DNA of 43,082 nucleotides from CAVURW01 sp963743595 (lineage in GTDB: Bacteria > Verrucomicrobiota > Verrucomicrobiia > Methylacidiphilales > UBA1321), in NCBI GenBank assembly GCA_963743595.1, contig CAVURW010000166.1:1-43082 (forward strand). The letters are read 5' to 3'. Both the position numbers and the translations under genes were made by a program. Shown here piece by piece: positions 35,046 to 43,082 of the stretch (positions within the stretch are counted from its first letter, which is position 1; each line of letters begins with the position of its first letter). The notes under the pieces are model-generated. The model was not told where the DNA came from, made no database searches, and saw only the letters and a list, made by a program, of their open reading frames with translations.

Positions 35046-35083
35046 CAAATCTGCCGAGATTTGTCCCGCCTTAAATGATTTAA
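35046..35083. promoter_or_regulatory. two palindromes in the divergent response-regulator / nuclease-ligase promoter region
   Basis: CAAATCT (35046-35052) and AGATTTG (35057-35063) are perfect arms around GCCG. Eight bases on, TTAAATGATTTAA (35071-35083) is an exact 13-bp palindrome. They lie 24-61 bp upstream of the response-regulator start and about 95 bp upstream of the nuclease-ligase start. They are likely operator or hairpin elements; the binding protein is unknown. Confidence 0.45.
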
Positions 35084-35177
35084 AGTTAACATTTCAAACA
35101 ATTTAGCTTGTTTAGGAATCTGTGGAAATTGGGGACTTCAATGACAACTGCGGACTTCCAGACTATTTTGCTCATTC

Positions 35178-37967
35178 ATGCCATTTTCGTGGGACGTTCA
35201 GTTTCTTAAATCCAGCATTTTCCTGCCCCAGATCGATCTCTGGTGCGACGCCCACCATCCCACGCCGTTCTCGTTCGTCTCCCACGCGCACTTTGATCAC
35301 CTGGCCAATCACAAGAGCATCATCGCCTCAAAAGGAACCGCCAAGCTCATGCAAGCGCGGCTCGCGGGTGAGCGCTCCTCGGTAATTCTGCCGCTGGCTG
35401 AGTCCTTGGAGCGGCCGCCCGAACCCCACCTGCTCGCTCATGCCACGGAAGTCCGGCTCTACCCGGCCGGGCACATTTTTGGCTCGGCCATGCTCCATCT
35501 TACCTGCGAAAACCAGCGCTTTCTTTACACCGGCGATTTCAAGCTCCGGCCCGGGCGATCTGCCGAAACGTGCCTGCCGCCGCGCGCGGATGTTTTGATC
35601 ATGGAGACGACCTTTGGCCTGCCCAAGTATGTGTTTCCACCGACGGCGACTGTTCTGCGCGATATCATTTCGTTTTGCCAGGAAAGCGTGGATGACAGTG
35701 AAGTTCCCGTACTTTTCGGCTACTCGCTCGGAAAAAGCCAGGAGCTGCTCTGCTCGCTGGCTGAGGCGGGGCTTCCGATCATGCTCCACCCGCAGACGGA
35801 GAAAATGACGCGGGTCTATCAAGATTTGGGCGTTACGTTTCCGCCGTTTCGCCCATTTCTGCTGGCGGAGGCCCCGGGCCATGTCGTCATCTGCCCTCCT
35901 CAGGCGAATCAATCGGCGTGGCTGCGCAAAATCAAACGCCGCCGCACGGCTTCGGTTACCGGTTGGGCGATGGACCCTGGAGCCATCTACCGCTACCAGT
36001 GCGATGCGGCATTCCCGCTCTCTGACCACGCTGATTTCAATGATCTGCTCCGGTTCGTCGACCTCGTTCAACCCAAGGTCGTGTGGACCGTCCACGGCTG
36101 GACGCGCGAATTTGCGCAAACGTTGCGCTCCCGGGGAATCGAAGCTTGGCCTCTCGGTGAAGAGAGCCAGCTGGAGCTGCCGATTTTCTCTGCGCCCACG
36201 TCGGCATCCACCGCGATCATCGCGCCCACCTTGCCGATCCAGAATGATCCTGCAAACACTGCCGGGGCCTTATTGACCAACGATCTTCTCTCACTCGCGA
36301 ATACTGCCGAAACGGTCCGCTTGACCGCAAGCAAGCTCGCCAAGATCGAAGCACTCGCAACGTATCTGCGCGCGTTACCGGACGATTTTTCGCTCTCGGC
36401 AGCCGTGCTGGCTCTTACCGGGCGTCCCTTCCCCATCAGCAGCGGTCGCACCCTCAATTGCGGTTGGGCCATCATTAAACGCGCCCTGCTTTCGCTCACG
36501 AATCTCTCGGAATCCGATTTCCGCTCGGTCTACCAGCAGTTCAGTGACTCGGGCGATACGGCGGCTGCCATCCTACGAAATCACACCGCGCCGGAACCGT
36601 TCTTGCTCGATCGACTCACTCCATTCTTTACGGAATTAGCCGATCTGCGCGGGCCGATCGAGAAAACGGAGCTGCTCAAAAAGCGGCTGGCATTGCTCGA
36701 TCCGCTAGCAGCGAAATATCTGATCAAAATCATTACCGGTGACCTGCGTATCGGGCTCAAAGAGGGCTTGGTCGAGGAAGCGATTGCGGCGGCGTTTGCA
36801 CAACCACTCGATCTGGTGAAGCAAGGCAATATGCTTACCGGCGATCTCGCGGCTACAGCGGTCTCCGCCAAACAGGGGCAGCTGGAAGCTCTTGAGCTTC
36901 GGCCCTTTAACCCGATCCACTTCATGCTCGCCAGCCCGGAGCCCTCCGCGCAAGACCTGCTGCAGCGGTTCACCGGAGCTTCTGAAATTTGGATCGAAGA
37001 GAAGTACGATGGCATTCGGTGCCAAGTCCACAAATTTGATGAGCGCGTGGAGCTCTACTCGCGCGAGCTGCGCCGGATTACTCCGCAGTTCCCAGATCTG
37101 GCCGATAAGATTCGCAAGCTCCCCGCTGATATCATCGCCGATGGTGAGCTTTTGGCCTGGCAAAATGGACGCGCGCTTCCCTTTGCCGAACTTCAAAAAC
37201 GACTCGGTCGTAAGGGCGACGATTTCTTCCTGGGATCGGAGATTCCCGTCTCGATTTGCCTCTACGATCTCCTGGCACTCGGTCCGCGCAGTCTCCTGAA
37301 AATTCCACTCCAGGAACGTCGACACTTGCTCGAATCGATCTCACTTCAGCCAACGCTCGGTGGACTGGAATGCGCGGGTGTCGAACGGATTTCCACTGCC
37401 GATTCCAACACGGTTGCGGCCGTCGAGGCAGCGTTTATTCGCGCCCGCAAACGCGGCAATGAAGGGTTGATGGCCAAGGATCCCGCTTCGCTCTACACGC
37501 CCGGTCGGCGCGGGCTATCGTGGTTTAAGTTGAAGAAAGCGTATGCCACGCTGGATGTGGTGGTCGTCGGTGTCGAGTGGGGCCACGGCAAGCGCAAGGC
37601 TGTGCTCTCGGATTACACCTTCGCGATTCGAGACGATTCGAGTCGAGCCTTGGAACCCGCAGAACAGCCGCTGCTCACGATCGGGAAAGCCTACTCCGGC
37701 CTCACGGATGCGGAGATCGCGCAATACACCGAGTACTTTCTCGAGCACACCATCGCCGAGCGGGGGCGGTTTCGGCAAGTCATCCCGAACGTCGTATTGG
37801 AGGTCGCTTTTGATACAATTCAATTGAGCCAGCGGCACAACTCCGGTTACGCCCTGCGTTTCCCGAGAATCGTCCGGATTCGCACAGACAAAACACCTCT
37901 AGAGATCGATGCACTCAGTTACTGTCGACAACTGGCTCTGGCCGTTAGCGCACCCGTGGAGTCGTGA
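35178..37967 (+). CDS. fused beta-CASP exonuclease and ATP-dependent DNA ligase
   Basis: A 929-residue fusion. Residues about 1-340 form a metallo-beta-lactamase/beta-CASP nuclease: SHAHFDHL is the metal motif, followed by AGHIFGSAM, LYTGDFKL, METTFG and PLSDHADF. It matches the ligase-associated exonuclease family related to SNM1/Artemis. Residues about 370-590 are the ligase N-terminal helical domain (KRLALLDPLAAKYLIKIITG). The adenylation domain has catalytic K609 in EEKYDGIR, DGELLAW and LMAKDPASLY, ending in WFKLKK, then an OB domain (VVVGVEWGHGKRKAVLSDY). In other bacteria these two activities are separate genes beside an Lhr-type helicase in a damage-repair operon; no helicase is in this window. 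The kinase gene ends at the very next base on the other strand. Confidence 0.92.
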   Translation: MPFSWDVQFLKSSIFLPQIDLWCDAHHPTPFSFVSHAHFDHLANHKSIIASKGTAKLMQARLAGERSSVILPLAESLERPPEPHLLAHATEVRLYPAGHIFGSAMLHLTCENQRFLYTGDFKLRPGRSAETCLPPRADVLIMETTFGLPKYVFPPTATVLRDIISFCQESVDDSEVPVLFGYSLGKSQELLCSLAEAGLPIMLHPQTEKMTRVYQDLGVTFPPFRPFLLAEAPGHVVICPPQANQSAWLRKIKRRRTASVTGWAMDPGAIYRYQCDAAFPLSDHADFNDLLRFVDLVQPKVVWTVHGWTREFAQTLRSRGIEAWPLGEESQLELPIFSAPTSASTAIIAPTLPIQNDPANTAGALLTNDLLSLANTAETVRLTASKLAKIEALATYLRALPDDFSLSAAVLALTGRPFPISSGRTLNCGWAIIKRALLSLTNLSESDFRSVYQQFSDSGDTAAAILRNHTAPEPFLLDRLTPFFTELADLRGPIEKTELLKKRLALLDPLAAKYLIKIITGDLRIGLKEGLVEEAIAAAFAQPLDLVKQGNMLTGDLAATAVSAKQGQLEALELRPFNPIHFMLASPEPSAQDLLQRFTGASEIWIEEKYDGIRCQVHKFDERVELYSRELRRITPQFPDLADKIRKLPADIIADGELLAWQNGRALPFAELQKRLGRKGDDFFLGSEIPVSICLYDLLALGPRSLLKIPLQERRHLLESISLQPTLGGLECAGVERISTADSNTVAAVEAAFIRARKRGNEGLMAKDPASLYTPGRRGLSWFKLKKAYATLDVVVVGVEWGHGKRKAVLSDYTFAIRDDSSRALEPAEQPLLTIGKAYSGLTDAEIAQYTEYFLEHTIAERGRFRQVIPNVVLEVAFDTIQLSQRHNSGYALRFPRIVRIRTDKTPLEIDALSYCRQLALAVSAPVES

Positions 37968-39533
37968 TTAAAGCGACGACGCCCGTTCCTTAAAGTAATG
38001 AATCCAGCCGTCTATTACTCGTGGTCCAAACTCGGTTAATAAAATCACAATGACCAAAACCACGAAGGCGACAACCCAGACAGTCACTTGAATGAGCTCC
38101 CAAATGTAGCTCGGAGTACTGTGTTCATCAGGGGCGGGTGTCTGCGCAGGCCCTTGAAGACTTGGCGTTTTCCGCTTCGGCGACAGCATGGTGTTGGGCG
38201 CGACCAGAAAGACACCGGAAGTCTCCTTTAAATCATCGTTCGGAACGGCAACCGGGACCAATAGAAACGGCACTGACCCACTGATAAGCTTGGCGACTTG
38301 ACCGGAGACCGTAACCCCGCCCTTCGGAGCCAGCGCCTTCACTTTTTCAGTGAGCTCCAGGCCTTCCCCGCCAATCTGAAACCCATCGATCTCTACTTCA
38401 CCTGAGTGAATTCCGATTCGATACGTGTAGCCACTGAAATCGGCCGTGCTATCGACCTGAAATTGTAGGCTGCCAAAAATTGCTTCGTTCGCACCATTAA
38501 ACGAGACCACCAAGGTATTTCCGCGAAGATCCAAGAACCGGGCACCCACGTTTTTTAATTCTTTCGAGAGCTGTTTCAGGTGCTCTTGAATCCCGATAAT
38601 CTCTTGTGGGGTGCCTTTCTCCTCGTTTGGCAGGGCCGCTTCGATGCATCCAAGAATCGAAAAAATCTTAGGACCCGTCTGAATCTCCGCACCTTCAAAT
38701 CGACCGATCCGCTGCACGGCAGAGCGCAGTTCCAGATAGGTCGAAAACCGGTTCGCGGGGTTGCGCGCCATCATCTTTTTAATAACGGAAATCCATTCTC
38801 GGGGGACGAGAGATTCCGCCGCTTTTTCGATCGGGAATTCTTTCTGAAGGTGGCCCATCAGAATCTCCGTGGGACTCTCGCCTTCGTAGGCCGGTAGCCC
38901 CACCATCAAGTGATAAAGCGTGGCACCCAGTGCGTAGATATCCGAACGATGATCCGTGGGGTCTCGAACCACACGCTCGGGCGAAAAATAGTAGGGCGTG
39001 CCATATTTGTATCGAAGCGAGCCGGTTTCGTTTCGCGTCAGCCGCTCCGCCAGCCCAAAGTCAGTAAGCAAGATCGTCGTGTTCTGCTCGACTAAGAAAT
39101 TGGCAGGCTTGATATCGTGATGAATTACCCCGCGCAATAACGCATATTCTAACGCTGCGGAAGCTTGATTGAGAAACCACGCGGCCTCTTTCGGAGTCGC
39201 GCGCTTGCCTCGCTCGATCCAGTCATCGAATGTCTCACCGTCGATGAATGACATCGCGAAGTAGACCAGATCATCTTCCTCGCCGATGAAATGAATCGGG
39301 ATCACATTCGGATGGCTCAGCGCGGCCACCGCTCGAGCCTCTTCTTGAAACGCTTCGACATGGCTTTCATTCTCAGCAAATTCCGGTCGAAGCACCTTAA
39401 TCGCCACGTTACGCGAGCAAGTCGGCTCGAAAGCTTTATAGACAATTCCCATCCCCCCGGCCGCTAGACGAGAATTGATGATGAAGTGGCCAAGCTTTGA
39501 CTCTGGTATTAGATTTTCAGCGTCACGACGCAT
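37968..39533 (-). CDS. Ser/Thr protein kinase with degenerate cyclase-like domain and C-terminal membrane anchor
   Basis: The 521-residue protein begins with a Hanks-type kinase: glycine loop AAGGMGIVYKA, K46 in VAIK, catalytic D140 in HHDIKPAN, and DFG D158. The usual Arg of HRD is His139, so it is a non-RD kinase. Residues about 290-430 resemble a class III nucleotide cyclase (YRIGIHSGEVEIDG ... GLELTEKVKALAPKGGVTVSG), but the metal-binding GD position reads GN in LRGNTLVVSF, so activity is unlikely; this part is probably a sensor or binding module. A Pro-rich linker and one membrane helix (VTVWVVAFVVLVIVILL) near the C-terminus follow, leaving the kinase in the cytosol. Substrates may include FHA-binding partners, but the FHA gene is 35 kb away. 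Confidence 0.88.
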   Translation of the reverse strand: MRRDAENLIPESKLGHFIINSRLAAGGMGIVYKAFEPTCSRNVAIKVLRPEFAENESHVEAFQEEARAVAALSHPNVIPIHFIGEEDDLVYFAMSFIDGETFDDWIERGKRATPKEAAWFLNQASAALEYALLRGVIHHDIKPANFLVEQNTTILLTDFGLAERLTRNETGSLRYKYGTPYYFSPERVVRDPTDHRSDIYALGATLYHLMVGLPAYEGESPTEILMGHLQKEFPIEKAAESLVPREWISVIKKMMARNPANRFSTYLELRSAVQRIGRFEGAEIQTGPKIFSILGCIEAALPNEEKGTPQEIIGIQEHLKQLSKELKNVGARFLDLRGNTLVVSFNGANEAIFGSLQFQVDSTADFSGYTYRIGIHSGEVEIDGFQIGGEGLELTEKVKALAPKGGVTVSGQVAKLISGSVPFLLVPVAVPNDDLKETSGVFLVAPNTMLSPKRKTPSLQGPAQTPAPDEHSTPSYIWELIQVTVWVVAFVVLVIVILLTEFGPRVIDGWIHYFKERASSL

Positions 39534-39668
39534 TTTCGCGAAAGTCGGTCTCCCAACTCTCGCAGTAAAGCGCGTTAAGGGCGGAAATCCATACTTAATT
39601 TCCGGCTGGCTCTGGTTAGAGCATTTCCGTTTAGTTTGTCGTACAGCGCTTGGAAAGTCGTCCGGTAA

Positions 39669-39697
39669 GGGACTGGCGGGTCACCCCTCACAGTCCC
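39669..39697. terminator. hairpin downstream of the ABC transporter operon
   Basis: Arms GGGACTG (39669-39675) and CAGTCCC (39691-39697) with an inner GGG/CCC pairing (39678-39680 with 39684-39686). It stands about 40 bp past the end of the ATPase gene on the minus strand, before the kinase start. It is GC-rich but has no T run, so it may be a factor-dependent terminator or mRNA-stabilising hairpin. Confidence 0.35.
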
Positions 39698-39737
39698 GCA
39701 TTTCCGAGATTTATGCGACAAGATCAATAAGAAAGCC

Positions 39738-40469
39738 TTAATACTTCAAAATACGACTCAGAAACCGCCGCGTGACTTCCGTCTGGGGTGCATCAAAGAT
39801 TTGTGCGGGCGGCCCGATTTCCGCGACTTTTCCCGCGCTGAGTAACGCCACTTGATCGGAGACTTTGTGCGCGAAACCCATTTCGTGCGTGACCAAGATT
39901 AGGTCTCGGCCTTCCTGCTTTAGCTCAGCGATCACCTCCAGCACTTCTGCGGTCATTTCCGGATCAAGGGCCGATGTCGGCTCATCAAACAAAACCACTT
40001 GCGGTTTAATTGAAATCGCCCGGGCAATTGCGACGCGTTGCCGCTGACCGCCCGAGAGCTCTGCGGGACGTTTGTGTCCATGTTTGGCCAATTGAAAGCG
40101 CGTCAGAATTTTCTCCGCTTCTTCCCGCGCCGCTGCCCGGCTCCACCCATGCACCTTTTCCAGAGGTAACGTGATGTTTTGCACGGCGGTGAGATGGGGA
40201 AACAGGTTGTAGGCTTGAAACACCGTTCCGATGGAGCGCCGATGCGCCAGCAACTGGTCTTCTTGCCAGATCACATCGCGATCATTCAAACGCACCGAAC
40301 CGTTCGACGGCGATTCGAGTCCCGCGATGATCCGAAGGAGCGTCGATTTTCCACCGCCCGAAGGTCCGATAAAACTGAGGCAATGCACCGAGTCCAACTC
40401 CAGGCTGATCTCATCCAGAACCACGTGATCGCCAAACGTTTTGACCAACTCGCGCAGTCTAAGTTTCAT
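39738..40469 (-). CDS. polar amino-acid ABC transporter ATPase (GlnQ type)
   Basis: The 243-residue ATPase has Walker A GPSGGGKST, a Q-loop in VFQAYNLFPHLTA, the signature LSGGQRQR, Walker B VVLFDEPTSALD and switch His in VTHEMGFA. The YNLFPH motif and overall length mark the polar amino-acid (glutamine/cystine/arginine) import family. It overlaps the permease gene by 11 bp, the normal order being binding protein, permease, ATPase. It hydrolyses ATP on the cytosolic side to drive import. Confidence 0.93.
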   Translation of the reverse strand: MKLRLRELVKTFGDHVVLDEISLELDSVHCLSFIGPSGGGKSTLLRIIAGLESPSNGSVRLNDRDVIWQEDQLLAHRRSIGTVFQAYNLFPHLTAVQNITLPLEKVHGWSRAAAREEAEKILTRFQLAKHGHKRPAELSGGQRQRVAIARAISIKPQVVLFDEPTSALDPEMTAEVLEVIAELKQEGRDLILVTHEMGFAHKVSDQVALLSAGKVAEIGPPAQIFDAPQTEVTRRFLSRILKY

Positions 40470-41265
40470 ATTTGAAATAGGCTTCGAGCCAACGCGAAAA
40501 GAGCGAGATCGGCAGGTTAATGACCCAATAACCGACAGCCAACGGCAGATACGTTTCTAATGTGCTGTACGTTTCGCTATTGATCTGTTGGGCGTTCTGC
40601 GTCAGTTCTGGAATTGAAATCACATAGAGCAGCGACGAGTTCTTCGTGAGCGAAATAAACTCACCGGCGAGCGGCGGAAGAATCTGGCGAATACTTTGCG
40701 GTCCGATGACGTAGCGGTAGGTCTGATATCGGGTAAATCCAACAGCCATCGCCGCCTCCAATTGCGTTTTGCTGATGCTCTCGATCCCAGCACGAATAAT
40801 TTGACTGATGTACGCGCTTTCAAAAATCGTAAGGATGAAAATCGCCGCAGGGAACCGGTAGCTCGACGGCCAATGAAACACGCCGCCAAACCCGTACCAA
40901 ACGAGCAAAATCAAAACCAGAAGGGGCGATGCCCGGATGATCTCGATGTACGATTGCGCGGCGTAACGGACCGGCAGAAAAGTGGTGCGGCTCAAAAGCG
41001 CTAGAACCAGACCAGCCACGGTGCTCGTTACCAGCGCCGCCATAGAAATGAGAAGCGTCGTTAACCAGCCTTGCCACAAGAGCATTCGCCGCTCCCAAAC
41101 TCCCGACCAACCCCAGTTATAATGCAAGCTGTAGAGACTCAAAAATACGATTGCGGTCATCACCAATACGGCGATTCCGATATTCAAAATCCGCACGTAA
41201 AAGGGGACCGGCGACTCGCCGCTTGAGTCTCTTTGAATCCAAAGAAAATGTGCGAATGCGTTCAT
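40459..41265 (-). CDS. polar amino-acid ABC transporter permease
   Basis: A 268-residue integral membrane protein with a leading cytosolic segment and about five to six hydrophobic helices. The EAA loop is seen as EAAMAVGFTRYQTYRYVIGPQ, which contacts the ATPase, and IEIIRASPLLVLILL is the characteristic HisM/GlnP-type motif. Only one permease gene is present, so it would act as a homodimer. It starts 9 bp after the binding-protein stop and overlaps the ATPase gene. Confidence 0.92.
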   Translation of the reverse strand: MNAFAHFLWIQRDSSGESPVPFYVRILNIGIAVLVMTAIVFLSLYSLHYNWGWSGVWERRMLLWQGWLTTLLISMAALVTSTVAGLVLALLSRTTFLPVRYAAQSYIEIIRASPLLVLILLVWYGFGGVFHWPSSYRFPAAIFILTIFESAYISQIIRAGIESISKTQLEAAMAVGFTRYQTYRYVIGPQSIRQILPPLAGEFISLTKNSSLLYVISIPELTQNAQQINSETYSTLETYLPLAVGYWVINLPISLFSRWLEAYFKYET

Positions 41266-41274
41266 TTCGCAGCT

Positions 41275-42066
41275 CTAAAAGTAGAAGGGATAACCCATGC
41301 GTTTGAACGCCTCTTTGTCTTCCTTCAAATACTTGTCGCCGAGCGCATCGAAGCCTTTTTTCGCTTTGAAATCGGCCAGGAACGCATTGACCTGTTTACG
41401 CAAGTCATCGTTGCCTTTCTGAATGCCGATTGCCCACGATTCCTTCTGAAAAGGCTCCAGAATCGCGAGCGTATCGTCCGGATGCAGTTTATGAAATTGA
41501 TAGATCGACATTTGATCATAGAGAAACGCGCTAGCCTTTGCTTGAACCACTTCCAAGGCTCCGGCGGTATCTTGATCGAGCCGTATGACTTCTGCGGAGG
41601 TCAGGTTTTTAGTCGCATAAATATCGGCGGTCGTTCCCGATTTCACAGCTATGGTGACGCCTGCTTTATTCAAATCGGAAATCGATTTCACGGTGCTATT
41701 TTTAGGCAGGAGCATCGCCAATCCCGTCGACAAATAGGGGTCTGAAAAATCGATCGATTTACGCCGTTCCTCAGTGTCGGTCATAGAGGAGATAATAAGA
41801 TCAATCCGCCCCGTTTTTAGGGCCGGAATTAAACCGACGAAAGGTGTGTTTTCAATCTGAATCGGGCGATGTAAGTACTCGCCCAGTGCGTGGGCCATAT
41901 CCACGCCCACTCCTGTTGGATTGCCCTGAGCATCCGTCATTTCAAACGGCGGATAATTCAGCTCCATCCCGATAATGAGAGGCTTGGTGGTATCGGGGTC
42001 AGCGTAGGTACTGGCGGCGAGTGCGATGACGATGAGTCCGATGAATGCAAAAAGTGCCTTGGTCAT
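41275..42066 (-). CDS. polar amino-acid ABC transporter substrate-binding protein
   Basis: The 263-residue protein has a Sec signal peptide (LFAFIGLIVIALAASTYA) and the SBP family 3 fold: IGMELNYPPFEM, GVGVDMAHALGEYL, DLIISSMTDTEERRKSIDFS, VTIAVKSGTTADIY. The Arg in TEERR and the Asp of the second lobe suit binding of an alpha-amino acid. No lipobox Cys is present, so it is a soluble periplasmic form. It is first in the operon; a 56-bp gap separates it from the methyltransferase gene upstream. Confidence 0.92.
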   Translation of the reverse strand: MTKALFAFIGLIVIALAASTYADPDTTKPLIIGMELNYPPFEMTDAQGNPTGVGVDMAHALGEYLHRPIQIENTPFVGLIPALKTGRIDLIISSMTDTEERRKSIDFSDPYLSTGLAMLLPKNSTVKSISDLNKAGVTIAVKSGTTADIYATKNLTSAEVIRLDQDTAGALEVVQAKASAFLYDQMSIYQFHKLHPDDTLAILEPFQKESWAIGIQKGNDDLRKQVNAFLADFKAKKGFDALGDKYLKEDKEAFKRMGYPFYF

Positions 42067-42122
42067 AGGGTATTAGGGGCTTGGGTCTATATAGGCGCGA
42101 AATTCAAGAATGCAATGGTGGT

Positions 42123-42905
42123 TTACTTCAATTGCCAAATCGTGAGATGGGAAATGATGAGTTGAAACTTGCGTTCATGTTCTCGAATCACGAGCGGCAT
42201 CTGTTTGTCTTCCAGCAGATTGAAGTGGCTGGAAAGCAGGCTCTGGACCATCTCTTCGCTTCGGCGCGATTCAGAACCGCCCAGCCATTTCTGCTCTGGC
42301 GTGTATTCAGGCAACCACGAGTAGGGCGAAACGAGCGCCAACAATCCACCCGGCGCGATGACCGAATTCTTCCACAATGCCTCCATGCAAGCGCGTGGTT
42401 CCGGCACTCGGCACAAGAGATTCGCCATCAATACGGCGTTAAACTTCGTGAGCTCATCGGGCAACTGACAGGCATCGCCAACCTGGAATTGAACCCGATC
42501 CAGCCGCGCATTTTCTGGAACAATTCGCGCCTCCACGTCTTGGGAGATTTTGCCCTGAACCTTCCGTTGGTAAGCAATCACGCCCCTTTTTTGCAACTCC
42601 TGCGCCGCGCCAATAAACCCCTGGCTGAGATCAATTCCCACCACACGATTGAAATCCACACTTAATGCGAAACTCGACCCGCCCACCGCGCAACCGAGAT
42701 CCAACACCGAGTCAAAAGGCACCGAAGCTTTCCGGGCCGTCCGAATCAGCTCTTGCGCACAGCGTTGTGGAAAATAGAGAGCCGAATCTAAACCGGAAAA
42801 GTGTTCATTTGCGAAGGGCGTCAGCACCTCGCTGCCGAAGTGCAGATCGAGGTATTGCGAAACCAAATCCGACGACTCGTAAATGTTCGTGGTCACGCGG
42901 TACAT
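42123..42905 (-). CDS. methyltransferase of the 4-mercaptohistidine N1-methyltransferase (ovothiol) type
   Basis: From ATG 42905 the product has 260 residues with SAM motif I VLDLGCAVGG, the acidic end VVGIDLSQGFI and a post-motif VLMANLLCRVPEP. Other characteristic pieces are NIYESSDLVSQYLDLHFG at the start, SPYSWLPEYTPEQKWLGG and MPLVIREHERKFQLIISHLT near the end. This pattern matches the stand-alone methyltransferase equivalent to the C-terminal part of OvoA, proposed to N-methylate 4-mercaptohistidine to ovothiol A. The sulphoxide synthase partner is not in the window and may lie beyond it. GTG 42923 is an alternative start. The assignment is by family memory of these motifs. Confidence 0.78.
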   Translation of the reverse strand: MYRVTTNIYESSDLVSQYLDLHFGSEVLTPFANEHFSGLDSALYFPQRCAQELIRTARKASVPFDSVLDLGCAVGGSSFALSVDFNRVVGIDLSQGFIGAAQELQKRGVIAYQRKVQGKISQDVEARIVPENARLDRVQFQVGDACQLPDELTKFNAVLMANLLCRVPEPRACMEALWKNSVIAPGGLLALVSPYSWLPEYTPEQKWLGGSESRRSEEMVQSLLSSHFNLLEDKQMPLVIREHERKFQLIISHLTIWQLK

Positions 42906-42932
42906 AAGCACCGCACCCGTCACCTCACAACA

Positions 42933-43082
42933 CTATTTCCCATCGTCTTCGATCTTTAACCGCATCTCGTCGCTGATCGCTTTCACTTCCGGCGCGTACA
43001 TAGCGTAGCCATTCGTCGGCAAGGCGTGGAACGTGCCCGGAGTCTCGGCGCGCAGTTTGTACCGCAAGATGTGATCGCCCTG
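42933..43082 (-). CDS. alpha-2-macroglobulin family protein, C-terminal end only
   Basis: The last 49 codons of a gene entering from the right edge read YKLRAETPGTFHALPTNGYA and then YAPEVKAISDEMRLKI before TAG at 42935-42933. This is the receptor-binding-like C-terminus typical of bacterial alpha-2-macroglobulins, large periplasmic protease-trapping proteins. The rest of the gene lies outside the window. It ends 27 bp before the methyltransferase ATG. Confidence 0.75.
   Translation of the reverse strand, partial: QGDHILRYKLRAETPGTFHALPTNGYAMYAPEVKAISDEMRLKIEDDGK

Noticed and set aside
35328..36119. 263-codon minus-strand frame
   Set aside because: Antisense to the well-supported nuclease domain of the nuclease-ligase fusion.
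1..43082. CRISPR arrays, tRNA/rRNA genes, insertion sequences
   Set aside because: No spaced identical repeats, no cloverleaf or rRNA sequence and no transposase were recognised by eye anywhere in the window.

Overview
The window looks like chromosomal DNA of a Verrucomicrobiota member, probably from the Spartobacteria/Chthoniobacterales side. The main marker is a 1420-residue exported protein at 17746-22008 with the build of 'Verru_Chthon cassette protein A', a family known mainly from that phylum. A fused beta-CASP nuclease/ATP-dependent DNA ligase, a kinase with a degenerate cyclase domain, an alpha-2-macroglobulin tail and a polysaccharide-degradation cluster driven by a XylR/AraC-type regulator fit this assignment. 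The phylum call is inference from gene content; no rRNA or tRNA gene was seen.

Left flank (1-6640). A truncated unknown gene is followed by a minus-strand group running leftward: a SUKH-like protein, a small lipoprotein, an NrdG-like radical SAM protein (ATGA overlap with the lipoprotein), a zinc-ribbon/FHA protein, and a Thg1-like 3'-5' tRNA polymerase broken by a single missing base. Divergent from these are a conserved 471-residue protein of unknown role, two possible small membrane proteins and a 2OG-Fe(II) prolyl-hydroxylase-like dioxygenase.

Polysaccharide cluster (about 6940-28457). It holds a GH27 alpha-galactosidase, a divergent XylR/AraC-type regulator, two paralogous heparinase II/III-like lyases, an SGNH esterase, a double pectate-lyase-fold protein with a Pro/Thr stalk, the Verru_Chthon A-like protein with a small exported partner, and a GH3 glycosidase with a PA14 insert. 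Nearly every enzyme has an export signal. A shared palindrome (half-sites ATGTTT and AAACAT around TCTTC) lies in front of both lyase genes and is the best candidate operator for the cluster regulator. The cluster looks less GC-rich than its flanks by eye, and gene fragments lie inside and beside it, so it may be an acquired island.

Right flank (29421-43082). A VIT/von Willebrand A gene is visibly wrecked: an internal segment of about 335 bp lies in the opposite orientation, and two stop codons fall in frame. Upstream of it is an intact MerR-like regulator. Then come a FluC fluoride channel, an unknown 322-residue protein coupled to a frameshifted DarG-like macro domain, a lone response-regulator receiver, the nuclease-ligase fusion, a membrane Ser/Thr kinase, a polar amino-acid ABC transporter (binding protein, permease, ATPase), a methyltransferase like those paired with ovothiol synthesis, and the end of an alpha-2-macroglobulin gene.

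Three genes (Thg1-like, VIT-vWA, macro domain) carry inactivating changes that can be read directly. Either this genome is shedding conflict and repair-type genes or the assembly has local errors; raw reads would separate the two.
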